Below, piece after piece: positions 1-5,836 of a stretch of DNA of 11,303 nt; position 1 is the first letter of the stretch, and every line of letters begins with the position of its first letter. The DNA lies in NCBI GenBank assembly GCA_902488525.1, contig CABTWP010000053.1:1-11303 (forward strand), written 5' to 3'. The notes under the pieces are model-generated. The model ran no database searches and was not told where the DNA came from. It saw nothing but the letters and a program-made list of their open reading frames with translations. The DNA is from an uncultured Collinsella sp. (GTDB taxonomy: Bacteria; Actinomycetota; Coriobacteriia; Coriobacteriales; Coriobacteriaceae). Both the position numbers and the translations under genes were made by a program.

Positions 1-21
1 CAAAGGGGACAGGCACCTTTG
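1..21. repeat. Small palindrome related to the 31-nt repeats
   Basis: Arms CAAAGG (1-6) and CCTTTG (16-21) enclose a loop with GGACAGG. The GGGGACAGG core resembles the GGGGACGGAGG loop of the palindromes at 1722-1752 and 9211-9241. The element touches the window edge, so its true left limit is unknown. It may belong to the same or a sister REP-like family; this is inference from core and shape only. Confidence 0.35.
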
Positions 22-143
22 TGGTGGTATTGACGCAGGCCGGGTCCTTTTGGGTCTGCAGCAGAACTTAAGCCTTCCTAAAAGATTGCGTTCTCATGCA
101 CGTTCGCCCGCATATTGGGGTACAACTCAACGTGAACAATGAT

Positions 144-174
144 GGCCCGCCACATGTTTGGCGGGCCTTTGGTT
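144..174 (+). terminator. Hairpin upstream of htrA (terminator or attenuator)
   Basis: GGCCCGCC (144-151) and GGCGGGCC (160-167) form a perfect 8-bp GC stem with an 8-nt loop, followed by TTTGGTT. The T-tract is short, so termination may be partial. It ends about 16 nt before the AAAGGA ribosome binding site of the protease gene. It could end an upstream gene that lies off the window, or act as a leader hairpin of htrA. I found no convincing promoter between 22 and 143, where I see nothing else of note. Confidence 0.55.
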
Positions 175-196
175 ATTAGACGAAAGGATCGCAGCC

Positions 197-1651
197 ATGA
201 GCGAGAACGATTCCCAGCGTCCCCAGGATGCGGGCAACGCCGGCGAGACCCAGCAGCAGCCGCGTGTGCAGGTGGAGTCGACGCCTGCCAGTAGCAACAT
301 TCCCTACGTGCAGGCCTACGACACGCAGACCGGCAAGCCGCTGGGCGGTGCGCAGGTCGTGAACAAGCACACGGTGGTCAAGACCAAGACCAAAAAGCTG
401 CCGATCTTTATTACGGCACTCGCCGGCTGTGCCTGCGGCGCCCTGCTGGTCATTGCGCTCATTATGAGCGGCACGCTCGATATCGGTGGCGGCAAGAATG
501 CCGTGACGGCGGGTGCTTCGGGTTCGTCGACGCAAAAGATCACGATCGATTCCGAGGACACCACGCTGGCCGAGGCCGTTTCTGCCAAGGCATTGCCCTC
601 CGTCGTTTCCATCACCGCCACTTCGAGCGGTAGCCAGAATGGCTCGCTTTCGCAGTCTGCTGACGAGTCGGATAGCTCGGGCAGCGTCGGTTCGGGCGTC
701 GTGCTCGATACCGAGGGCCACATCCTCACCAACAACCACGTGGTCGACGGCTACGACCAGTACGTGGTCACCATGGACGACGGCACCACCTACGAGGCCG
801 AGTTCGTGGGCAACGATGCTTCGAGCGACCTGGCCGTCATCAAGCTCAAGGACGCCGACGCCTCCAAGCTCACGCCGATCGAGATCGGTGATTCCTCCAA
901 GCTCAACGTGGGCGAGTGGGTTATGGCGATCGGCTCGCCGTTCGGCAACGAGCAGTCTGTCTCCACGGGCATTGTGTCGGCGCTGTATCGCTCCACGGCC
1001 ATGAGCTCTACCAGCGGTAACACCATCTATGCCAACATGATCCAGACCGATGCCGCCATCAACCCGGGCAACTCCGGCGGCGCGCTCGTCAACGACAATG
1101 GCGAACTTGTGGGTATTAATTCGCTCATCGAGAGCTACTCGGGTTCTAGCTCGGGCGTGGGCTTTGCCATTCCGGTTAACTACGCCAAGAACATTGCCGA
1201 CCAGATTATCGACGGCAAGACGCCGGTGCATCCGTACATGGGCGCTACGCTTTCGAGCGTCAATGCGCTCAACGCCCGCACTAACAAGCTGAGCACCGAT
1301 AGCGGCGCGTATGTGGCGAGCGTCGTTGAGGATGGTCCTGCCGCCAAGGCCGGCATTCAGGAGGGTGACGTCATCACCAAGCTGGGCGACGACGAGATCA
1401 CGAGCGCCGATGGCCTGATCATCGCGCTGCGCAGCCACGAGGTGGGCGAGAAGGTCGAGATCACGCTTATGCGCGGCAAGGAAGAGAAGAAGGTCACCGT
1501 CGAGCTGGGTTCCGACGAGGAGCTGCAGAACCAGCAGCAGGACGACAGTTCGACCGACACCGGCAACGGCGGTATTACCGACGAGCAGCTGCGCCAGTAC
1601 CTGGAGGAGCTGTTAGGCCAGCAGGGCCAGGGCTACGGCCAGGGTTTCTAA
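197..1651 (+). CDS. htrA: HtrA/DegP-like membrane-anchored serine protease with PDZ domain
   Basis: This 484-residue S1C-family protease should degrade or refold damaged proteins outside the membrane. Residues 1-61 are polar and low-complexity; KTKTKK (62-67) precedes one transmembrane segment (about 68-91), which predicts a cytoplasmic N-terminus and an extracytoplasmic protease. The catalytic triad is visible: His181 in LTNNHVV, Asp211 in SSDLAVI and Ser293 in NPGNSGGAL, with normal spacing. One PDZ domain follows (about 349-440), then a Gln/Asp/Gly-rich tail ending GQGYGQGF. The ATG at 197 is chosen because AAAGGA (183-188) lies 8 nt upstream; the frame is open to a TTG at 158, but that stretch is the hairpin. 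It appears monocistronic, with a terminator at 1678-1717. Size and order match Gram-positive HtrA-like proteases. Calling it htrA rather than degP/degQ is a family-level choice. Confidence 0.95.
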   Translation: MSENDSQRPQDAGNAGETQQQPRVQVESTPASSNIPYVQAYDTQTGKPLGGAQVVNKHTVVKTKTKKLPIFITALAGCACGALLVIALIMSGTLDIGGGKNAVTAGASGSSTQKITIDSEDTTLAEAVSAKALPSVVSITATSSGSQNGSLSQSADESDSSGSVGSGVVLDTEGHILTNNHVVDGYDQYVVTMDDGTTYEAEFVGNDASSDLAVIKLKDADASKLTPIEIGDSSKLNVGEWVMAIGSPFGNEQSVSTGIVSALYRSTAMSSTSGNTIYANMIQTDAAINPGNSGGALVNDNGELVGINSLIESYSGSSSGVGFAIPVNYAKNIADQIIDGKTPVHPYMGATLSSVNALNARTNKLSTDSGAYVASVVEDGPAAKAGIQEGDVITKLGDDEITSADGLIIALRSHEVGEKVEITLMRGKEEKKVTVELGSDEELQNQQQDDSSTDTGNGGITDEQLRQYLEELLGQQGQGYGQGF

Positions 1652-1677
1652 CGAGCTGTATCGCACATACCGATGCC

Positions 1678-1717
1678 AGAGGGGCTGTCCCATCAACGTG
1701 GGACAGCCCCTCTTTTC
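1678..1717 (+). terminator. Rho-independent terminator of htrA
   Basis: A perfect 15-bp stem (1678-1692 pairing with 1699-1713, arms around GGGGCTGTCCC and GGGACAGCCCC) has a 6-nt loop TCAACG and is followed by TCTTTTCTTATT. It begins 26 nt after the htrA stop codon. Confidence 0.93.
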
Positions 1718-1721
1718 TTAT

Positions 1722-1752
1722 TGATCCGTTGGGGACGGAGGAAAACGGATCA
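1722..1752 (+). repeat. 31-nt REP-like palindromic repeat, copy 1
   Basis: TGATCCGTT (1722-1730) and AACGGATCA (1744-1752) form a perfect 9-bp stem around a 13-nt purine-rich loop GGGGACGGAGGAA. A second copy lies in opposite orientation at 9211-9241 with 27 of 31 identical positions, and two of the four differences compensate each other in the stem. This is the pattern of a dispersed REP-type palindrome, of the kind moved by REP-associated tyrosine transposases. No such transposase is in the window, so the mechanism is inference. Confidence 0.75.
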
Positions 1753-1787
1753 CTTGGGGCTGACAAGAGGCCTGGTTCGGAATGGTC

Positions 1788-1989
1788 TGGACAGTTAGTT
1801 CAGATACGTATAAATCTGGGGCAGCTTGGGATGCGTTTTGAGCAATTTTTGATTGGGATGGGGCTCGAATGGGTGTTTGGAAGGGAGAGCGGGACGTTTA
1901 CATGGTCTCGAGGAGCCCAAATTAGTTGAAACAGGGGTGTTCGTGCCTGATTCAGCTCTAGGATTATACGTATCTGAACTAACTGTCCA
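1788..1989. mobile_element. 202-bp element with perfect 26-bp terminal inverted repeats (MITE-like)
   Basis: Positions 1788-1813 and 1964-1989 are perfect reverse complements over 26 bases; the left arm starts TGGACAGTTAGTTCAG and contains the small palindrome ATACGTAT (1804-1811). The 150-bp interior has no credible gene. Long perfect ends around a short non-coding interior fit a miniature inverted-repeat element. The right end lies 108 bp before the ligA start, so a regulatory role or a large cruciform is also possible. I see no clear target-site duplication at the ends. The remaining intergenic sequence up to ligA holds only its leader; TAGTAT (2062-2067) could be a -10 box but has no good -35 partner. 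Confidence 0.6.
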
Positions 1990-2097
1990 CCCCGGTCTGG
2001 CGGCTGCCGATTCGGTGCGGTTCGAAAGGGTTATTCGGCCCCATGGTGACCGGTGGTACTCTAGTATCCGTTTGAAATCGAGCGAAGGAGTGCCGCT

Positions 2098-4326
2098 ATG
2101 GAGCAATCGAGTCTGTTTGGTGACGGCGTGGACATCGATACCGAAACGTCCACGACCGCGGAAACCACCGCACCGACCGATGCCCGTGCCCAGGCGGCAA
2201 CGCGCGCGGCCGAGCTGCGCCACGAGCTCGATTACCACGCCTATCGCTACTACATGCTCGATGCGCCCGAGATCACGGACGCCGCCTTCGACAAAATGCT
2301 CGTTGAGCTGCAGGAAATCGAGGCGGCCTATCCCGATCTGGTGACGCCCGACAGCTATACCCAGCGCGTGGGCGGCTACGTGAGCGAGCAGTTTACGCCG
2401 GTAACGCACATGGCACGCATGTATTCCATGGACGATGCCATGGACCTGGACGAGCTCGACGCGTGGCTCCAACGCACCGAGGATGCGCTCGGCGCCGGTA
2501 GCGTCACCTATACCTGCGAGCTCAAGATCGACGGCCTGGGCGTGGCCCTTACCTACCAAAACGGCACCTTCGTACGTGCAGCCACACGCGGCGATGGCAC
2601 CACGGGCGAGGACGTGTCGCTCAACGTGCGCACCATCAAGGATGTTCCCATGCACCTGTCCGAGCCGGCGCTTGTCCACATGGGTGCCGACCGCGAGCGC
2701 ACCATTGAGGTGCGCGGCGAGGTCTATATGCCTAAGGGCAGCTTTGTGCGTCTGAACGACGAGGCCGATGCCGAGGGGCGCGACCCCTTCGCCAACCCGC
2801 GCAACGCCGCCGCCGGCAGCCTGCGCCAAAAGGACCCCAAGGTCACGGCGCGCCGCGATCTTGCCACCTTTATCTATGCCATCGCCGATACCGATCCGCT
2901 GCACGTCCACAGCCAGCGCGAGTTCCTCGATTGGCTGCGTAGCGCCGGCTTCAGCGTCAACCCTAACGTTGCCCGTTGCGCCACACCCGCCGAGGTTCAC
3001 GAGTTCTGCGCCCGGGCCCTCGAGCACCGCGGCGACCTGGATTACGACATCGACGGCGTGGTCGTAAAGGTGGACAGCTTTCAGCAACAGCTCGACCTGG
3101 GCTTTACCGCCCGCGCGCCGCGCTGGGCCATTGCCTTTAAGTTCCCGCCCGAGGAAAAGCAGACCGTCCTGCGCGAAATTCGCATCCAGGTGGGCCGCAC
3201 CGGTGTGCTCACGCCGGTCGCCGAGTTCGACCCGGTGACAGTCGCCGGCTCCACCATCGCGCGCGCCACGCTGCACAATATCGACGAGATCCGTCGCAAA
3301 AACGTGCGCGAGGGCGACACTATCATCGTGCACAAGGCAGGTGACGTAATCCCCGAGGTCGTGGGTCCGGTGCTCGATAAGCGCCCGGCCGATTCGGTTG
3401 ACTGGCACATGCCCGAGGTCTGCCCCGTGTGCGGTAGCCCCGTGGTCCACGAGGACGGCGAGGTTGCCTACCGCTGCGTCTCCATCGACTGCCCCGCGCA
3501 GCTCAAGGAGCGCCTGCTCCACTGGGTGAGCCGCGGCTGCATGGACGTCGACGGCCTGGGCGACGAGATCGTCGACAAGATGATCGCCGCCGGGCTGATC
3601 CACGACGTCGCGGACTTCTACCAGCTTACGGTCGACGATATCGCCGGTTTGGACACGGGGCGCGTGTACGCCAGCTCCAACAGCAAAAAGGGCGTCAAGA
3701 AGGGCGACCCCATTCCGGTGGGCCTCAAGACGGCCGAGAAAATCATCGCCGAGCTCAACAAGTCCAAGAGCCAGCCGCTCGGTCGCGTGCTGTTTGCCCT
3801 GGGCATCCGCCACGTGGGCAAGAGCGTGGGCGAGGTCATCGCCGAGCGATTCCTGTCGGTCGACAAGCTTATCTTGGCGAGCGAAGAAGATATTGCCGAG
3901 TGTGAGGGCATCGGTCCCAAGATTGCGGCGAGCGTCAAGCAGTTCCTGGCCGTGCCCGAGAATCTCGCCGTGCTGGAACGCCTGCGCCAGGCGGGTCTGT
4001 CGCTCGAGGTCGATTTGGGCGCCGCACACGCGCAGGCCGCAGCCGACGCTGGCGTGGCGGGCGAGCTCGCCGACGCACAGCCGCTCGCGGGTCTGACCTT
4101 CGTGCTCACCGGCACGCTCGTCAACCGCACGCGCGACGAGGCGGGCGCGGCGCTCAAGGTACTCGGCGCCAAGGTTTCGGGCAGCGTGTCAAAGAAGACG
4201 AGCTATCTGGTCGCCGGCCCCAAAGCGGGCTCCAAGCTCACCAAGGCCGAGCAGCTGGGCGTACCCGTACTGGACGAGGACGCACTCGAGCAGATCTTGG
4301 CTACCGGTGAGGTGCCCCAGGCTTAG
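2098..4326 (+). CDS. ligA: NAD-dependent DNA ligase LigA
   Basis: This 742-residue enzyme seals nicks in duplex DNA, using NAD+ to adenylate its active-site lysine, and is needed for replication and repair. Domain order is complete. The NAD-binding Ia region is at about 35-110. The adenylation domain has the KxDG motif with Lys143 (CELKIDG) and the TRGDG motif (163-167), then NPRNAAAGSLRQ and AFKFPPEE. An OB-fold (about 350-430) precedes a four-cysteine zinc finger (Cys442, 445, 460, 465), helix-hairpin-helix repeats (about 470-640) and a C-terminal BRCT domain (about 662-742). It is longer than the usual ~670 residues because of a ~37-residue polar N-terminal extension and a lysine-rich insert at about 519-542 in the HhH region. 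The ATG is preceded by AAGGAG (2085-2090) with 7-nt spacing. Its terminator at 4346-4397 shows it is a separate unit. Confidence 0.98.
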   Translation: MEQSSLFGDGVDIDTETSTTAETTAPTDARAQAATRAAELRHELDYHAYRYYMLDAPEITDAAFDKMLVELQEIEAAYPDLVTPDSYTQRVGGYVSEQFTPVTHMARMYSMDDAMDLDELDAWLQRTEDALGAGSVTYTCELKIDGLGVALTYQNGTFVRAATRGDGTTGEDVSLNVRTIKDVPMHLSEPALVHMGADRERTIEVRGEVYMPKGSFVRLNDEADAEGRDPFANPRNAAAGSLRQKDPKVTARRDLATFIYAIADTDPLHVHSQREFLDWLRSAGFSVNPNVARCATPAEVHEFCARALEHRGDLDYDIDGVVVKVDSFQQQLDLGFTARAPRWAIAFKFPPEEKQTVLREIRIQVGRTGVLTPVAEFDPVTVAGSTIARATLHNIDEIRRKNVREGDTIIVHKAGDVIPEVVGPVLDKRPADSVDWHMPEVCPVCGSPVVHEDGEVAYRCVSIDCPAQLKERLLHWVSRGCMDVDGLGDEIVDKMIAAGLIHDVADFYQLTVDDIAGLDTGRVYASSNSKKGVKKGDPIPVGLKTAEKIIAELNKSKSQPLGRVLFALGIRHVGKSVGEVIAERFLSVDKLILASEEDIAECEGIGPKIAASVKQFLAVPENLAVLERLRQAGLSLEVDLGAAHAQAAADAGVAGELADAQPLAGLTFVLTGTLVNRTRDEAGAALKVLGAKVSGSVSKKTSYLVAGPKAGSKLTKAEQLGVPVLDEDALEQILATGEVPQA

Positions 4327-4345
4327 CGCATTGATAACCAAATTG

Positions 4346-4397
4346 AAGAACCGCCCGAAAAGCATGATTGAACTGCCTTCCGGGCGGTTCTTATTTG
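4346..4397 (+). terminator. Terminator of ligA (probably bidirectional)
   Basis: AAGAACCGCCCG (4346-4357) and CGGGCGGTTCTT (4381-4392) form a perfect 12-bp stem with a 23-nt loop, followed by ATTT. On the minus strand the stem is also followed by T-rich sequence. The right arm overlaps the left end of the 97-bp direct repeat. Confidence 0.8.
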
Positions 4398-4474
4398 GAC
4401 GGGGCAACCGGCACCGTGATTTGCGTCACTTGGGTCGCCGGGTCGTCGCTGACGATATTGTCGATCAGGGCGAT
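4378..4474. repeat. 97-bp direct repeat, left copy
   Basis: This matches 5726-5822 in the same orientation without gaps, with 9 mismatches; a 30-base run from 4387 is identical. The pair brackets the toxin-antitoxin island. On the minus strand both copies contain an open frame ending in VPVAPSK and a TAA stop (4391-4393 here), with shared residues DDPATQVT; here the frame is open for 39 residues back to a stop at 4511-4513. A plus-strand frame (HLGRRVVADD) is open in both copies too, and the mismatches do not favour third positions in either, so coding status is undecided. It could be a duplicated gene 3' end with its terminator arm, or a non-coding repeat. I do not recognise a family. Confidence 0.8.
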
Positions 4475-4571
4475 CCTGTGAACCAGTGTCGTCCCGGAGC
4501 GATAAGAGATTCATACAGGGCAGAGGGACCTCACAATGATGGTTGTCTCCATTGCGGCGGTCTTTATATAT

Positions 4572-4613
4572 ATGAACATTAACATTAACGTGTATACTTA
4601 GCAGCGAAGATAT
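4572..4613 (+). promoter_or_regulatory. Probable promoter/operator of the antitoxin-PIN toxin operon
   Basis: An AT-rich stretch, unusual for this window, carries TATACT (4593-4598) as a good -10 box directly after TG. The -35 region is weak (ATGAAC at 4572-4577 is the nearest candidate). AACATT occurs twice in tandem (4575-4586), and GTATAC (4592-4597) is a palindrome over the -10 box. Toxin-antitoxin operons are usually autorepressed by the antitoxin, so these could be its operator; that part is inference. Confidence 0.45.
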
Positions 4614-4631
4614 ATGTTGAGAGGAGCAGTT

Positions 4632-5024
4632 ATGGTTACCGTCGCGTTTTCGGAACTGCGCCAAAACCTTACGCAGGTGGCCGAAAAGGTTGCCAATGAG
4701 GGCGAGGAGGTTGTGGTCTTCAAGCGGAGCAAGCCGTTGTTCAAGATCGTGCCGCTCGACTATGAAAGCCCCGTTGCGGTGGAATATGACGCCGTCCAGG
4801 AGCGTGGGGGCGCAAAGCCGACGCGCGGCTCGGACAAGCCCAAGCGCGACGTGGGTACGATGTGGCATCCCAAGATCACCTGGAAGGAGATCCGTGAGAT
4901 GCTCGCGGAGAATGAGGACTACCAGGAGTATCTCGATATCGTAGCCAAAATGCCAAAAGGAACGCCGCTCGATACGATGACGGTTGAAGATGAAAAGCGC
5001 GTCGCGAGGGAGCGCTACCTATGA
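4632..5024 (+). CDS. Phd-type antitoxin of a type II toxin-antitoxin pair
   Basis: This 130-residue protein has a Phd/YefM-like N-terminal half (VTVAFSELRQNLTQVAEKV, then a hairpin with VVVFKRSKPLFKIVPLD), the fold that binds operator DNA. The second half is a linker rich in Lys/Arg/Gly (about 55-80) and a tail with the helix-like stretch WKEIREMLAENEDY, the likely toxin-binding part. It is longer than the usual 70-90-residue Phd antitoxin. The start at 4632 is preferred over the in-frame ATG at 4614 because GAGGAG (4621-4626) sits 5 nt before it. Its stop overlaps the toxin start by 4 nt (ATGA, 5021-5024), so translation is probably coupled. Expected role: neutralise the PIN toxin and repress the operon. 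Family assignment is from motif reading only. Confidence 0.82.
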   Translation: MVTVAFSELRQNLTQVAEKVANEGEEVVVFKRSKPLFKIVPLDYESPVAVEYDAVQERGGAKPTRGSDKPKRDVGTMWHPKITWKEIREMLAENEDYQEYLDIVAKMPKGTPLDTMTVEDEKRVARERYL

Positions 5025-5443
5025 GAGCATTTCTCGATACCAATTTTCTGCTCGATTGCGTGCTTCCGGGCCGGCCGGAGCACGCAGCGGCGCAAACGAT
5101 CAAGGGGCTCGTCGACGTGGGGCTTATCGAAGGCGTTGTTTCGGCCTGCTCTCTCAAGGACGCGTATTACATTCTCACCAAACAGGCCGGCGAGGCGCGC
5201 GGGCGCGAGGTAGTGCGCGACTGCCTTAAGAGCTACTCGGTAGAGTCTCTCGACCAAGAGGCTTGTTTTGCCTCCGCCTATTCCGATGAGCCGGACTTTG
5301 AGGACGGCTGTATCCGTGCGATGGCCGAGCGTGCCGGCGTGGACTTTATTATCACGCGTGACCGCGCCGCTTTTGTGCGCTCGACCATCAAGACCTTCTC
5401 GCCTGCAGAGTTCATCCGTGCGTTTCCGATTCCGGAGGAGTAA
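5021..5443 (+). CDS. PIN-domain toxin (VapC-like ribonuclease)
   Basis: This 140-residue PIN-domain protein opens with the classic FLDTNFLLD motif. Candidate metal-binding acidic residues are Asp6, Asp47 (SLKDAYY), Asp95 (DFEDGC) and Asp114 (IITRDRAAF), and Asn8 and Thr113 are in the usual places. PIN toxins of type II systems are Mg/Mn-dependent endoribonucleases that cut tRNA, rRNA or mRNA; the target here cannot be read from the sequence. It overlaps the upstream antitoxin by 4 nt, the normal antitoxin-first order. All expected acidic positions are present, so it looks intact. The GGAGGAG at 5434-5440, inside its last codons, probably served as ribosome binding site for the decayed gene that follows. 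Confidence 0.87.
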   Translation: MRAFLDTNFLLDCVLPGRPEHAAAQTIKGLVDVGLIEGVVSACSLKDAYYILTKQAGEARGREVVRDCLKSYSVESLDQEACFASAYSDEPDFEDGCIRAMAERAGVDFIITRDRAAFVRSTIKTFSPAEFIRAFPIPEE

Positions 5444-5445
5444 AA

Positions 5446-5696
5446 CCGCCATATCGAGGACTGTCTCCAGTGTTTAGCGAGCTTGTTGGGAGGCTCCTGG
5501 TCCAGTGACTGTTACAAAAAACGGCTATAGCAAATTTGTTGTACTTCGATCCGAGGACTACGACCTCATGGTTCAGGAACAGGCTAAGGCTCGTCTGATG
5601 GCTCGTATAGCTGTGGCCGAGCGGGAGCGTGCTGCTGGCATGGCGCGTGATGCCTTTGAGGCTCTCGATGACCTTGAGGCAAAATATGGCCTATAA
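5446..5696 (+). pseudogene. Decayed Phd/YefM-like antitoxin
   Basis: The C-terminal part reads as a normal Phd/YefM antitoxin: VTVTKNGYSKFVVLRSEDY followed by a long charged helix ending LDDLEAKYGL. The N-terminal DNA-binding part is broken. The residues expected just before it, FSELVG, are readable only in another frame (5473-5490); joining them needs one extra base near the G-run at 5488-5490. In the frame of the C-terminal part a TAG stop lies at 5475-5477, and no ATG follows the GGAGGAG at 5434-5440 (ATA stands at 5451). A 63-residue product could still start at GTG 5505 behind GGGAGG (5488-5493), but it would lack the DNA-binding part. It overlaps the toxin remnant by 11 nt. Confidence 0.7.
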
Positions 5697-5725
5697 CGTC
5701 AAGATTCTGCCTTCAGCCGAACGTT
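5686..5725 (+). pseudogene. Truncated RelE/ParE-like toxin, N-terminal remnant
   Basis: ATG at 5686 overlaps the end of the antitoxin frame by 11 nt and starts MAYNVKILPSAER, a typical opening of RelE/ParE-family toxins (first strand and start of helix 1). Homology stops after these 13 residues, where the right-hand 97-bp direct repeat begins (5726). The frame runs on through the repeat to 5874 with non-toxin sequence, so the product would be inactive. Only 13 residues support the family call, but start, overlap and antitoxin partner all agree. Confidence 0.62.
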
Positions 5726-5822
5726 TTCTGGGCAGTTCTTATTTGGACGGGGCAACCGGCACCGCGATCCGCGTCACTTGGGTCGCCGGGTCGTCGCTGA
5801 TGATGTCGTCGATAAGGGCGAT
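5726..5822. repeat. 97-bp direct repeat, right copy
   Basis: This copy replaces the RelE/ParE-like toxin after its first 13 codons and ends 15 bp before the 3' end of the MATE gene. The minus-strand frame ending VPVAPSK-stop (stop at 5739-5741) is open for 37 residues here. The left copy's perfect terminator stem is not kept: its left arm is absent and CTGCC (5707-5711) against GGCAG (5731-5735) is the only pairing, so I see no strong terminator for the MATE gene. Confidence 0.8.
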
Positions 5823-5836
5823 TTCGCGTTGCCCCG

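Noticed and set aside
158..196. N-terminal extension of the protease to a TTG at 158
   Set aside because: The extension lies in the hairpin and has no ribosome binding site; ATG 197 has AAAGGA at good spacing.
1784..2000. GGTCTGG at 1784-1790 and 1994-2000 as target-site duplication of the 202-bp element
   Set aside because: The left copy overlaps the inverted repeat by 3 bases and the right copy is 4 bases outside it, so the geometry is not that of a clean duplication.
1795..4029. Very long minus-strand open frame opposite ligA
   Set aside because: It is antisense to a complete ligA with all catalytic motifs, lacks recognisable domains, and arises from GC-rich third positions. The same applies to the long antisense frames at 176-1438 and 9042-11231.
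4614..4631. Earlier ATG for the Phd-type antitoxin
   Set aside because: No ribosome binding site precedes it, and GAGGAG is placed correctly for ATG 4632, where family similarity starts.
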